Source: Hordeum vulgare subsp. vulgare
Lineage: Eukaryota; Streptophyta; Magnoliopsida; Poales; Poaceae
Assembly: GCF_904849725.1 (NCBI RefSeq)
Contig: NC_058519.1
Span: 180,781,703-180,845,702 of the forward strand
Direction of reading: 5' to 3'
Length of the DNA: 64,000 nt
Below the pieces are notes generated by a model. The model had not been told where the DNA came from, made no database searches, and was given only the letters and a program-made list of their open reading frames with translations. The position numbers were made by a program, and so were the translations under genes. Of this stretch, positions 12,333-25,372 are shown piece by piece. How positions within the stretch are numbered: position 1 is the first letter of the stretch; every line of letters begins with the position of its first letter.

Positions 12333-12718
12333 ACGTAATCTGAGGCTTATCCTCACGGTTGCCCAAAAGCAATATGTCCTTGATGCAGCGCTAGGTGATG
12401 CACAACCCGATACGGCAACCCAAGACGGTTTGAACGCTTGGCAGTCATGTAAGGATGACTACTCATTAGTTCAATGTGTAGTTTTGTATGGCTTAGAACT
12501 AGGACTTCAAAGATGTTTTGAACATCATGGAGCATATAAGATGTTCCAGGAGTTGAAGTTTATCTTTGAGAAGAATGCCCGGATCGAGAGGTATGAAACT
12601 TCCGATAAGTTCTATACCTGCAAAACAAAGGAGAACGGGTCTGTCAGTGAACACATACTCAGAATGTATGGGTACTCTAACCGTCTAGCTGCGCTAGCGA
12701 TTGCTCTCTCGCAAGAGG
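12333..12718 (+). pseudogene. BARE-like copia gag, left fragment
   Basis: The plus strand encodes a copia gag: LRLILTVAQKQYVLDAALGD, then YGLELGLQRCFEHHGAYKMF and YKTSDKFY-type sequence up to the CACTA insertion. It is collinear with gag of the BARE-like copy at 47687-48239. The N-terminus is missing because the reverse BARE-like LTR lies directly to the left. The frame continues after the CACTA at 44350, so the two pieces were one gag before the transposon inserted. In-frame defects are present upstream of 12430. Confidence 0.85.
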
Positions 12719-12731
12719 CACTAGTAGAAAA
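12719..12731 (+). repeat. CACTA left terminal inverted repeat
   Basis: CACTAGTAGAAAA, perfectly repeated in inverse at 44337-44349. Confidence 0.9.
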
Positions 12732-12761
12732 TGGGGCTATGGTCTCAGTTGGTAAGGGCAT

Positions 12762-12925
12762 GTAGTCCCGGTTCACTAACCGGGACTATTAACTTGGGAC
12801 TAAAGCCCCCCTTTAGTCCTGGTTTGCCGCAAACCGAGACAAAATCCATTCCCAGTGGTTGTCAGAGTGTGCCAGGGGACAGGGACCTTTAGTCCCGGTT
12901 GGTAACACCAACCAGGACTAAAGGA
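12762..12925. repeat. CACTA left subterminal repeats
   Basis: Several short inverted pairs of the type TAGTCCCGGTT...AACCGGGACTA occur here. They are the usual transposase-binding region next to CACTA termini, and equivalents lie at 39318-39545 and 44114-44320. Confidence 0.75.
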
Positions 12926-12931
12926 TTATGT

Positions 12932-13365
12932 GATTTGGGGTTTTGGGGTTTTGGGATTTTGGGGTTTATTGTTTATTTTTGCTTTTCATTTTCTGTTTTC
13001 CATTTAATTCTTTTTCATTTCAAACATATCATACAATTTGGTACATATATCTTAGAATTTCTCGTAGGACGTATATCATAGAATATCTCGTACGCCCATA
13101 TATATAGATACATATATATATATATATATGCATACACACATGCATATATATATATATATATACAATTTCTCTTACAACTTGCAGATCAATTACATGCATG
13201 CATTAACCGGTGAAGTGGTATTCTCCCTTGGGATCTATGACCTGATCGACCAAAAATCCGGCAAATTTCTCTTCAAGTGCTTGTATGCATTCCGTTCGGA
13301 GGAGTTCCTCCCGCTTCTCCGTCATATTTTGAAGAAGGAGACAAATATAGATATTTTATATGTGC

Positions 13366-13433
<68 letters not shown>

Positions 13434-13965
13434 CAATGAATATAAAAATTGCGAATACTGTTTATGTACCGCAGGAGTTCCTGGTTTAGTGGGCAGTTCG
13501 ATCGTAGAGGAGCGAATGTTCTCACAAACAAAGTATGCACATAGATTATTCCCTCACCGGAATTTGATGATTCGAGAAAAATTTCTTCAGCATGATCATC
13601 GTCTGGTTCCCCTTCGTCTCTTGGTTGTTCTTCCTCAATTCCGTCACCTGATGGGTTAAGGTATTGTGTGCAATCATCATCTGCTTCTTCATTCTCTTCA
13701 TTTCCACATCGTGTCATGTCGTACAAGATATCCTATTGATCATGGTCTTTGTCTCTACCGTCCATAACTTAACTAACCGACAAAAAGATAAAAATAAATT
13801 AGTATTCACTTTAGCTAACAAGATCATCATGTATATATAATATCACTAATACATCGAATAATCCACTTAAATAATTCATCATCCAATAACCCACTTAATA
13901 TTATTGAATATATAATCTTGAATACATCACTAATACATCTCTCGAATAATATCTAACTTATCAAC
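12932..13965. mobile_element. Left interior of the CACTA element
   Basis: The stretch contains G/T low-complexity DNA (12937-12970), two TA-rich microsatellites (13100-13161, 13365-13430) and a minus-strand acidic frame around 13726-13560 rich in Asp and Glu (NEENEEADDDCTQYL). Acidic stretches occur in CACTA-encoded proteins, but I cannot assign a domain. From 13740 to the insertion of element B at 13966 it is AT-rich with no visible gene. Confidence 0.5.
13365..13430. repeat. (TA)n microsatellite
   Basis: Over 60 bp of uninterrupted TA dinucleotides. Shorter TA runs lie at 13105-13130 and 13144-13161. Confidence 0.95.
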
Positions 13966-15423
13966 TGATGTCTATGCACACTTCTATTCTTGTAGACTAT
14001 GCTGGGCCTCCAAGCGCAGAGGTTTGTAGGACAGCAACAATTTCCCTCAAGTGGATGACCTAAGGTTTATCGAACTCGGGGAAGTAGAGGTTGAAGATGG
14101 GCTCTCTCAAGCAACCCTTCAATTAAGATACAAGAACTCTCTTGTGTCCCCAACACACCTAATACAATTGTCAGTTGTATAGGTGCACTAGTTCGGTGAA
14201 GAGATGTTAAAAGACAAGTGATATGGATGGTAAAACATGGTATTGTAAATCTGAAATAACAATGGCAGCAAGGTAGCAAGTGACAAAAGTGAGCATAAAT
14301 GGTGTAACAATGGTGAGAAACAAGACCCAGACTTCATACTTTCACTAGTGGCAACTTCCAACAACATTAACATAGGCTAATCACATGATATTTCCACTCA
14401 AACATGCAATGGTGACGTACTCGGAGGTCATTCCTTCGTGATCAAGAGAGGACGAGAATTATGTAGGGCTACAAAAGCAGACCTTAGAGTTCGTAGTTCT
14501 CATCTATGGATTTCCCAATGTCACCGCGGCCATCCAAAGAGAGTGCCACAATCACCACAACGTATCTAAAGGATAGTCAACGACAAGCACCAAGAGACTC
14601 TCAATCTTCAATCAATTCACAAAAGAGGAAATCACTCATGAAATTATTCTTGTAATCCATATCCAATAGACCGCTGTCACCATGGTCTCGGGGATTATAC
14701 TGGATAAGATCAAGCGAGTATATCAATCCAATACATAGAAGAAGGGGAAACATTATGGGATCACCCTAGATTAACATAGCCCATAATCACAATCAAGATC
14801 ACATCATGAGAGAGAGAATTAACCACATAGCTACTGTAGAAGACCTCAACCCCGAGGAGGAACTACTCCCGCTTCATGGAGGATGGAAGAAACATCGATG
14901 GAGATGAATCCCGGGGCACTTCCCCGTCCGGGTAGGGTGCAGGCACAGAAATTCTGGTCCCCCGAAACTTGTTGGCGATGGCGGCGGAGATCGGAATTGC
15001 TTCTGGAGAAAAGTGTATGGGAATCAGCATTTATTCCATGGGGGTAAAAAATAGGAGCCAAGGTAGGGCACTAGAGGAGGTGGGCCCCACCCAAGTGACC
15101 TGTGGGCTCGGCCAAGGGGAAGGCCGCGCAGGGAGGCCGCCTGGGTGATGCCTGGATCCCCTCTGGCCCACCTTTGGTGCTCTCGAACCTTCTGTCACAC
15201 TGATTTTTACATATTTTTCTCGGGATTTTGGGGACTCGGTAAATTGGGGTAAAAGTCGCTGCAAAAAATACATCAGCAGACAGAAACTGGCACTAAGTGC
15301 ACTAAGTTAGTAGGTTAGTCCAAATATGTGTAAAAAGGTATGAAAGTGTAGCAAAACATATAGCAATGTCACCCAAAAGATCATGGAACAAACATAAATT
15401 ATAGATATGTTTGGGACGTATCA
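13966..15423 (-). repeat. Element B 3' LTR (intact copy)
   Basis: The LTR runs from TGATGTCTATGCACACTTCT to TTTGGGACGTATCA (1,458 bp). It preserves the uninterrupted versions of both sites where A2 and A3 inserted into the other LTR: GAGAATTATGTAGGG near 14455 and GAGGAGGAACTACTCC near 14855. In the last 200 bp before the end of the A3 insertion site it differs from the right LTR at about one base in ten, so B is comparatively old. Confidence 0.88.
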
Positions 15424-18400
15424 ACATCCCCAAGCGTAATTCATGCTCGCCCTCGAGTAGGTATATGATAACACAAATAATTTTTGTGGTGACCTGCTAA
15501 AACACATATAAGAACTTCAAAGTAAAGTAAGTAAGATATGTAATTCAAGTCAAGATAATAACAAACAAGAGTCTATATTTAGTATTGAAATTAGCAAAGT
15601 AAGAACATAAAGGTGCAAGAGCTCTTGCTGTGTGTGACTCGAATGTCTCCAAATGGTGTTTGCATGCAAGAAGTGAGAGATGGGTTTAGAGCATAAAAAT
15701 AGTTTAATTGGGAACTCAATCTACTAAACTTCACACTTGATCTCCTTCGGAATCTTATTTTGACTCATCCCCAGACCACTAGTCAGGCACAAGTCAAAAT
15801 GATCCTCTCCCTTTGGACTTTGATCACTCATGCAATGGATGAGCGCAAGAAAGATATGTTGGCACTTAGGATGGAAAAGAGAATAATTATGGGGAAGGAA
15901 GACAAAAAGGGTGTGAAAGGATCACATCAATGAGGACAAACCATAGGTGATAGAAAACCAAATGATAGATATGATGTGAGGTGTAGGGATTACCATGCAA
16001 CGGATGCACATATGAGCTAAGGTAAGCTCTCCAATGGAACTACTGGGGGTGCATCCAACTTGCTTGCTTATGAAGACCTAGAGCTCATTTGAGGAGGCTC
16101 ATCATTGGAATATACAAGCGAGGTTCTATAGTGTAAGGGTCCCCACATAGTTATGCATAAATGATAATCTCTATGGAGTACAAATATAGCAATGGAGCAC
16201 GAGTCGGGATCTTTCAAAAGGAATAGTAGTGTTGCCCCCTTCTCTTTTTTTTTCTTTTTTTGTGTGGCCTCTTTGGCTCTTTCTTTTTATCTCTCATTTG
16301 TCCTCTTTGGGATCTTTTAATTTGTCCTCTTTGGGATCTTTTAATTTGTCCTCTTTGCGATCTTTTCCTCACTTAAGGGAAACCCTCTATGTTTTACAAG
16401 AGTACAAAGAAGATCATCACACTTTATAAGAAGTACTCAACATAAAGACAAATGAAAACTATCATGATGTATGAAAATGTATGCCTCTGCCAGTGTAGCA
16501 GGATATGCAATGAAACTAGCGCGTCATGTAGCAATAATAAGGACAAGGCCCAACTAGCATGCGGCTCCTTGATCAAGCAAAAGCATGTATGACATGACGA
16601 TCAAGTCATGAGATGGTGGATGTTGCATGGCAATGTATCTCGGAAAGGCTATGGAAATGCCTTAATAGGTAGGTATGGTGGCTGTTGAGGAAAGATATAA
16701 TGAGGCTTATGATAACAGAGCGTATCATGCCAAGCGTTTGGAGGCACCGGCAAAGTTTGCACCAACTCTCAAGATGATAAAGGGCAATGCACGATACCAA
16801 AGAGGCTAGCAAAATATGGATGGTGGAAATGCCAACAATCGAATACTCACATTAGTCCGCAAAACTCATGCACTTATTATCGGTAACTCTCTATCTAGTC
16901 AGAATATTCACAAAGAGACTAGTACCCCGAGGAGGAGTGTTTGGGGGTTTGGTTATCCTTTCGCATACTGGACCCATGATAACGTGAGGGTACTCTATAT
17001 ATTCCAACCCCTCCAGAGATTAGCGATCCATCTAGTAGCTAGAGTTCTCAACTAATTTTTACTTTTGCAAAACACATGGGTTTCCCAAAATACGACACCT
17101 ATCACTAATAGGCTCAAGCTCTTGGCACCAATAGTCCAAACATTACTCAAATTAGTACCTCAAAACTATTGCAAGTTACTACTATATTTAAATAGCAACC
17201 TCAATTACCTACTCATGCAAGACACACAACTTAGTGCAACAATCCAACTCTCTAAACAAGATAAGCATGATAACTCAATAGAGTTTCAAAAGAAACCTAA
17301 ATACAAGCTCTGAAAAAGATAAATCATGAAAACTAAGAGCTAAGCCTGACAACAACTATAAAAAGATAAAGAACACACAAAAAGATAACCATGAAAACCT
17401 ATGTTCTGTTCTAGGGTGGTGTGGAGCGTGTTTATCTCCCAAACAAAGAAGGCTAGGTTCCAACTTGTTATGAACAGCAAGCAAAACTAAAACAAACTAA
17501 AAAGGAAAGAGCGGGACGCTCCAAGCATAGCACATAACATATGAAGTGATAAAAATATAGCATGGAGATGGACGAACTGATGGTTGTTGATGGAGAAGGG
17601 GATGCATGGGGGCATCCCCAGGCTTAGATGCTTGAGTATCCTTGAATATTTCTTGGGGTGCATGGGGGCATCCCCAATCTTGAGCGCTTGACACTCGTGG
17701 ATGTTCTTTCATCATCTTCCATCGCATACTTGAAAACTCCCTTCATATGAAACTCATCATAAGCTGATTAGAGTGGTTAGTGCCCATGGTAAAATAATTT
17801 GTTATCTACTGGAAATAATGATTTTCATGAAGAGATAATGTTCCTCAATATTTTCAATAGGTTTTTGCAAAGAAAAGGCAAGCTTAAGATTTGCAAAATG
17901 ATGAAAACACAAAACGTGGCAGAATTTGTGAAAAACAGACCAGCAGGTAGTAAATTATTTTTTCGGGCCACTTGTGCAAATCAAATCAAATAAACTTAGA
18001 ATAGATGCCAGAAAGCCAATTGTATAGAACATACTATCAAAAAAAATCAGATCAAAAAGATGATGTCGTGATTTTTGGTGAATTTTTCCATCAAGCAGAC
18101 ACAATTTGTTTGTGGACAGCATGTCACAACTTTTGAACTTCCTTCTAATCGGAGGCTAAAACTTGGCACGAAGCTGAAAAATAAAGATACAATGATGTTG
18201 CTACAGTAGTAACACACATCAAGACTACTAAAAACTGAAAGTCAAAACTCAAAGTAAAGATAACAAGGGTTGTCTCCCTAGAGCTCTTTCCTTATAGCTA
18301 TAAAGATTGGCTTAGTTTTAATGATGCTCTCATAGGAATAAGAGTTGTAGAACAAAATAGAGCATCAAGAAGTAAATAGCAAACATATTTAATTCTAACA

Positions 18401-18864
18401 TGCATACTATGCATAGGAATATTGCAATAGAATAATTCATTGAAGCACACAACAATAAGCATAGGAAGGCAAAACAATTGCAGCTTCAAAACCTTCAACA
18501 TAAAGAGAGGGAACTTTATATTATTGAAATATCTATAAGCGTATGTTCCCTTCTCATAATAATTTTTAGTGGGATCATGAATAAACTCAACAATATAACT
18601 ATCACATAAAGGATTGTTACCATGATCCACATGCAAAAAGGTACTCTTACTCTCCACATAAGCATAATCTTTCTCATTGGTAATACTCGGAGTAGGACTA
18701 CCATAAACAACCTGAACACTATAGATTAATTGTGTATTGGGGAGATGGTGTTCAGCAAGGGACTAATTCCCTCCATGATTATGACAAGTTTCATAAGGAT
18801 AATTTCTCCTTGTGTCATAGGTATCTTTACAATCACTATAAATAGGAGTTATAACATCATCATG
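15424..18864 (-). mobile_element. Non-coding interior of element B
   Basis: A polypurine tract on the minus strand (GCTTGGGGATGT) directly precedes the 3' LTR at 15423. The remaining 3.4 kb has no recognisable protein. Near 17590-17700 a short phrase, GGGGGCATCCCCA, occurs twice in near-tandem. Open frames here (such as 16816-17055) have no domain and are probably chance. Confidence 0.6.
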
Positions 18865-20753
18865 CTAGAGAAGAGCATTATTATTGCTAGCAACTATATT
18901 TGTAAACATGTTGTCTTTATTCTTACTAGCAAAAGAATTATGAATTATCACATCACTAATGAGTAAAGGACTTGCAATCCTATCATCCCCAAACTTAGAG
19001 CTTTCCATATCATCATTTTCAAAGTTGGTAACAAAAAGATTTTCAAGAGCATAAGTAGCATTATCATCATCTTCCCAATCACAATAAGTAGCATGCATAT
19101 CATAATCAAAATCATCTTCAATAGTACCTACGGCCTTATCATCAAGATAATAACAATCAAGCTCACCATCCTCCATTAATTTATGTCTGTTAGGATAAAA
19201 GTTATTGCGAGAAATACGCTCAGGCCAGGTTGATACCCATTCTTCTTCCTTATTGTTCCTCTTCCTCCTCTTCTTTTTCTTCTTCTTCACCTTAGGGGGG
19301 AGTGGTTGGAGAGGAAGCTTCTCCAAATTTTCTGGTTTATCATTAGAAACAATAGGGGAAACTTGGGAGAAACTGTCCTTTTTATTAGTGGAAACATAAG
19401 AGACATTTTTATGCTTTGGTAAAGTTCCCTCCTTTCTAATCTTACTTATGTAATCATTTTCATGACAATTAACAACACAATAGAGATGGCATTTTTGCAA
19501 AGTGTTGTTTATTCCTAAGGCATTATCATCTAGCCAAGAAGTTTTTTCTGATAACTCTTCACACATCAAAAATAACATAAGTTCATCATAAAGATCAGAA
19601 GTAATCATGTTATCACACAACTAGTTAACAATTCTGTTTTGAAACTACATGCATTGAAAATTAAAGTGACCCTCTATACCACAAAGTTCACAAGTAAAAG
19701 GATAAAGGTCACACAATTCTCTAGCAATCACATTTAAATCTCTAACCCAAGTGATTGTTCTTTCATGCTTATGTTGCTTACAATACTTCTCTTCTTGAAC
19801 CATGGGCCTTTCACAAGGTCTATCCACTCCACAAAAAATAACATGCTTATATAAAACTTCATTTTCAGGAATTGGATCATGCATGTTGCAATTATCATTA
19901 ACAATTTCATTTTCTTTGCAAATCTCTTAAAAGGGTTCATGATGCTTGATCCAATCCTCCTTAGGCATATTAGGATGTGAAGCAAAAGATTTGAGGAAAT
20001 CAACAAGGAGTTGAGAATCAAGCCCAAACTTAGCACTAAACTTATTAAAACTTGCAGTTTCAACAAAGGCTTTAATGCAATCATACTCATAGTTTATACG
20101 TGACTCTTTACCTTTGTCTATCTCCCAATCTTCAGTATTGCGTTGAATTCTTTCAAGGAGTTCCCATTTAGCAACAATCCTTCCGTTTGTGAAAGAACAC
20201 ATAGAGGAAGCATCGAGCATCTCTTTATCTTGACGAGAAAGCCTTGCATAAAAATTTGTAAAAATGATTTCCTTGGGGAGCTCATGATTGGGACATTTGA
20301 GAAAGAGGGACTTCAATCTCCCCCAACCTTGAGCAATGCTTTCTCCATCACGAGACCAAAAGTTATAAATATAGTTCATGTCTCGATATATTTCTTGAAG
20401 CGGATAAAACTTTGCATAAAAGAGAGGTTTAAGGTCTTGCCAATTTAGCAAATGAGAGTTATCAAGAAGCCTATACCAATACAAAGCCTTATCTTTTAAT
20501 TATAGAGAGAATAGCTTTCTCATAACAAAATCCATCGATATACCTGCAAGTTTAAATAAGGAGCATATCGTGAAAGATATAGTGAGTGTTAGCCTAGATG
20601 TCTATCTCCTGCATATCGATTAGTCAAGACACGATCAATAATACCAGTTGGTATTTTAAAGGGCACAATTTCCGAAGGTGGGGGAGGCTTCTCCACAACA
20701 ATAGCGGTGGAGCAGTTCCCCACAAGCAACAAACTAAGAGCAGAGTTGTCCAT
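18865..20753 (-). pseudogene. Gypsy gag of element B
   Basis: This is the gag (capsid/nucleocapsid) gene, starting at an ATG at 20753 (MDNSALSLLLVGN). The capsid block reads YWYRLLDNSHLLNWQDLKPL, FYAKFYPLQEIYRDMNYIYN and FYARLSRQDKEML (about 20484-20250). A zinc knuckle, CELCGIEGHFNFQC (spacing CX2CX4HX4C), lies near 19650-19690. The C-terminal part (19620-18865) carries a lysine/arginine run, KVKKKKKKRRKRNNKEEE, that could act as a nuclear-localisation or RNA-binding patch, followed by an acidic tail. Stops and frameshifts near 20580-20500, 19920 and 19630 divide the frame into three open blocks. No protease or pol follows, so this is a gag-only element. Confidence 0.85.
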
Positions 20754-20832
20754 AAGCCTAACTATTGAAAATTAAAAACAAGAAACCAAAAGATTTAATT
20801 GCAAGATCTAAAGATATACTTTCAAGCACTCA

Positions 20833-20852
20833 CCTCCCCGGCAACGGCGCCA
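20833..20852 (-). other. Primer-binding site of element B
   Basis: The minus strand reads TGGCGCCGTTGCCGGGGAGG, the type used with tRNA-Asp by many plant gypsy elements. It lies 9 bases from the LTR end at 20862, and it fixes the right LTR as the 5' LTR. Confidence 0.8.
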
Positions 20853-21227
20853 GAAATAGCTTGATGTCTACGTATGCTTCTATTCTTGTAGACTATGTTG
20901 GGCCTCCAAGCGTAAAGGTTTGTAGGACAATAGTAATTTCCCTCAAGTGGATGACCTAAGGTTTATCGAACTCATGGAAGTGTAGGTTGAAGATGGTCTC
21001 TCTCAAGTAACCCTGCAATTAAGATACAAGAAGTCTCTTGTGTCCCCAACACACCTAATACAATTGTCAGCTGTATAGGTGAGAAACAAGGCCTAGGCTT
21101 CATACTTTCACTAGTGGCAACTCCCAACAACATTAACATAGTCTAATCACAAGATATTTCCACTAAAACATGCAATGGTGACGTACTCGGAGGTTATTCC
21201 TTTGTGATTAAGAGAGGACGAGAATTA

Positions 21228-24200
21228 TGTAGAGACCCGACTCAAGACGAGTCAAGCCTCTGTGTATCTATGCCATCCCTGGATCAGTATGCTGGCAGAC
21301 ACAGTACATCAATGTATATATCAAAGTGCAATCACATGTAAAATAGCGTAAAACTGATATATACCTTAATTATCTCAGCGGAAGTGGTCAAGGGAGTGGA
21401 GTCCCAATAAACACCAACGGCAAGTTGAGTGTAGACCGTAACCCTGAATCGTACTCTTACTCGTCGAAGAAAATATCTGCAACATAAGACGTTGCAGCTG
21501 TGTAGGTCAGCATATTGAATATGCCGGCAAGTCACATAAGAGAGGGGTAAAATAATAATCAACTATCTCTACATGCATATTTGGTCGGTGGAGCTAAGTT
21601 TTGCATAAAGCCAGTTTTATCCTACCAAAAGAGGGGTTGAAAGCAAAATGTTACTACAATGTTTGTTGTTAACGAGATGGTTCCGCCAACCAGTTCTCGT
21701 ACCCGAGTTGTCAATAATTACCCTCATCAAATATATATAATGGTGTTGAGAAATCCAGATAACTTCAGTTCCTTTGGCTCAAGTCGTCCATGACCGTGGA
21801 CACGGCTAATCGATTAGGTTTGAGTACTCTACAGAGTTTTGCACACGTTCCCCACAAGATTTGATCGCCTCCGAGTATGTCCTCGCACTTCAGGGTGTTT
21901 GAAGACCGGATGATCAAAACATGGTCTTTCAACGGGTCCCTGTGAATCCCTGTCGGTGCCCATCCATTCCTACCGTTCGTCTACATCTGCTAGCACCGCC
22001 TGGCCAGAGTCGCCGCGTTGTCCAACCAAGCCAGAGCCCATAATGACTTGTGGCTGTGCAGGTAAGCCTTGGGTCTTGAAAATATCCGTCCGTCTCTTTG
22101 AGCCTGGGTGAAGCTTTCCGCAGGATGACATGGCCTCTCCAGCATCTCGGGCATCCACTGGGTTTTCCAGGGAGCCGGTCAACCGTCCTTCACCCAGTGT
22201 TGCATTGCGTCCGAGGTCTCGAAAAATCTTGTCTTAGTCCGGTCTTGGTTAATATATCAACCTCGCATCACTCGTGGTATACACTCACCCGATAACCCGT
22301 CTACTTAAGCATAGCAAATATAACACTGTCGTCCCGGGGCCAAGTGTCGGGGTTGTTGTGTTCCTACCACATGATACTACAACTTATGCTGAAGTTTCCA
22401 AGTACCTAGGCAGCATGCAATTGGGCATAGGATGGTAGAACTACAATGCATAAAACATAGGTGAAAGTATGATCAAAGTGACTTGCCTGTGATGTTGAGG
22501 AAGAAGAATTCCTCGAGAAAATAATTTGATAGACTACTCGTCACTCTCCGATGAAATCTATATAGCAAACATAGTATTCACATAAGCACTCATTCTAGCA
22601 ATCATTCTAACAATCAAAACAAAAGCGAGAGCGAATAGGAAAACCGAAGAAAACTTCAAATAGAACTAAAGAGTCTTCTACTATGACAAACACTAAATAG
22701 TTTTTGTCTAACAGAAAATAATAACAAGGAACTAAGATATAAGTTTAACTAAGATAGAATAAAGTCTTTTTCACAAAACTTTTGAAAGTTTTCCCAAACG
22801 GGATTTGAAACAACGGTGAAAACAATTGCACGTTACTACGGAGCTAGAAATGATTTAATAAAAAAAATAAGAACTTGTTGCAAAACTACTGTTAACTAAC
22901 ATAACGAAAACAATAATAATTTTTCTGAAATAATAAAGAAAATATTTTAAAACAAAAGTATAAAACGAATTAGCCGAAAACCGAAAAGCGGTGAAACAGA
23001 AATTGTTTCACATGCAATAATGAGTTAAAATACTCAAACAAAGCTGCAATTTTTACCACTTGTAAATAGGATCACTAGTGATCAGTACCAAAAGGAATCA
23101 AATTAAAAGCTATTTTTAAACTCCTGGAATAGGCAAAACAGTGTTTAAACCAAATCTGATCTAACTTATATTTAGAAATTTCAAACATAGACACATTATA
23201 TATTTTTAAAAACTACAGGACATTTGTGAGCTACTGGAGAAATAATCAATGTCATTGGACTTCGGGATCAAAAGTTGTGGCCAAAACAAAATTGAAAGTT
23301 TCTGTTTTTGCTAATTTTGACGGAAAAACTGCAGCTACTAGTGCTAAAAGAGGGGTACACGTGGAAAGATGCTACTGGCTGCGGTGGATATTTGTTTCGT
23401 GGTTTGGAGCAAACGTCCTATGGCTAGAAAAAGCTACTGGCTAATTTATAAGTGGGACTAAAAACCGTGGGTTAACTGAATTAAACCGAAAGGTTATTTC
23501 CTAGATCTAATCTAACCATCCACTAGAGATCTAAGGGCTAAAACAAAAAAAACAAAACAAGAACAGAGAGGGGGAGGGAGTTACCTCGCTGGGCTGTTCT
23601 TCCTCGCTGGCTGCTGGCCGAGGTGGAGGGGTGGTGCTCCGGCGGGGGGGGGGAGGGCTGGGGAAGGGCCGGCGGGAGTGGGGAAGGGGGGGGGGTGGGG
23701 CTCCTGGAGAAGGGAGGCGAGGTGGAGAGGGGGGGGGCTGCAGGGAGGGCGAGGTGGAAGCTGCTGGCCTCCTGGCAATGGGGAAACAGGGGGGGCGAGG
23801 TGGAGGGTTCTGGCGAGGGGTGGGGAAGGGGCGAGGTGTGCAGTTGGGGGCCCGAAGGTGGTGATGGTGCTGGCGAGCCTGCAGGTGGGGCGGGAGGCGT
23901 GGTGGAGGTACAGGGGGCGAGGTGGGAGAAGCTGCTGCTCCTGGCAATGGGGAAGCAGGGGCGATGGGGAGGGGTTATGGCGAGGGGAGGAGCAGGGGGG
24001 GCGAGGTGGAGGGGTGGCGGCGGTGGAGGAGGGGTGTGCCGCGAGGGAGAAGAGGTGGAGGGGCCGGCGAGGTGGAGAGGGAAGCTCCTGTTGGTGCTCT
24101 CCGGTGAGTTTCCGATGACGACTCCGACGAGGTGGGGCACGAGCTAGGGGCGAGGAGAGGTGGACTTTTCGACGGGAATGGAACGAGGAGAGGTAGGGGC

Positions 24201-24968
24201 TTCTTATAGAGGCGACGGGAGGCGCCGAGAAGGTATGTGCGTCGCGAATCCCGGAGGAGGGGATCTCCTCTCCATGGAGGGAAAGTTTCTCTGTCACGTG
24301 AAAGGAGGAGGAGGAAGAAGATGATCTCCTGTTGGGCTAGAATAGGAAAGTGCTTAATGGGCCAGGGGTATTTCCTAATAAAAGTGATCTCCTTCCTATT
24401 TTCAAAACTAGGAAACTAAAACGTTAAAAAGGAAATCAAATCAATTCGGAATAAAGAGTTTTTATATACTAAAATTATCAGAAAAATAAAATATAAATGA
24501 TGGGCATTTTTCCACAGCAAAAATAAAAACTTCAGAAAAAATGTTTTTCCAAAAATCCCTAAAAGCATTATTTCTTTTTGCAAATAATTTTCAAATGATC
24601 CTCTAAGTTTGAGGGTTCAAATAACTTTCAAAATGCCCGTGGGTTCGAGGGTCATGTTCCTCCTCTCTGGAAATGTATTTCCCGGCATTTTGTTGCACGA
24701 AGAAAACGAATGAAATTGCAAAAGAATTCAAGTGCAAATATCTCCGTTCAAATTATTTATAATTGAAGAAGTCATGTCATCTTCTCTCGTTGCTTTTAAA
24801 AGCTTGAATTTGAATTCACCGGAGAAGGGGAAAGTCATTTTATTCCCTGTCGTTCAAAAGTTTCGAAAGTTTCAAATTTCACACAAGTTTCAGTCACTCA
24901 GCAACAAACAAACAATCAATATAATAATTATATTAACATTCCAAAATTTATAATTTTGGGATGTTACA
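21228..24968 (-). mobile_element. Solo LTR of gypsy family A (copy A2)
   Basis: On the minus strand this begins TGTAACATCCCAAAATTATA and ends GTCGGGTCTCTACA (3.74 kb). AATTA flanks it (21223-21227 and 24969-24973), and the other LTR of element B shows the site without the insert. There is no interior, so it is a solo LTR. A TATA box lies at 24201-24210, followed on the minus strand by a leader very rich in CCT/CCG. That leader yields long proline-rich frames on the minus strand and glycine-rich frames on the plus strand, none credible as genes. Confidence 0.88.
24201..24210 (-). promoter_or_regulatory. Probable TATA box of LTR A2
   Basis: The minus strand reads TCTATAAGAA at the start of the C-rich leader, in the same position as in the other family A LTRs. 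Confidence 0.5.
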
Positions 24969-25372
24969 AATTATGTAGGGCTACAAAAGCACACCTCAGA
25001 GTTCATAGTTCTCATCTATGGATTTCCCAATGTCACTGCGGCCATCCAAAGAGAGTACCACAATCACCACAACGTATCTCAAGGATAGTCAAAGACAAGC
25101 ACTAAGAGACTCTCAATCTTCAATCAATTCACAAAAGAGGAAATCACTCTTGAAAATATTCTTCTAATCCATGTCCAATAGACTGTTGTCACCATGGTCT
25201 TGGGGATTATACTAGATAAGATCAAGTGAGTACATCAATCCAATACATAGAAGAAGGGGAAACATCATGGGATCACCCTAGATTAGCTTAGCTCATGATC
25301 ACAATCAAGATCACATCATGAGAGAGAATTAACCACATAGCTACTTTAGAAGACCTCAGCCCTGAGGAGGAA

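Noticed and set aside
12937..12970. Telomere-like GGGGTTTTGGGGTTTTGGG
   Set aside because: The plant telomere unit is TTTAGGG. This is a short low-complexity run inside a CACTA.
13360..13726. Frames encoding long Tyr-Ile repeats
   Set aside because: They translate the (TA)n microsatellite and are not genes.
23531..24297. Long proline-rich frames on the minus strand and glycine/arginine-rich frames on the plus strand
   Set aside because: They arise from the CCT/CCG-rich leader of LTR A2. All frames stay open because of composition, and none is conserved in the other LTRs.
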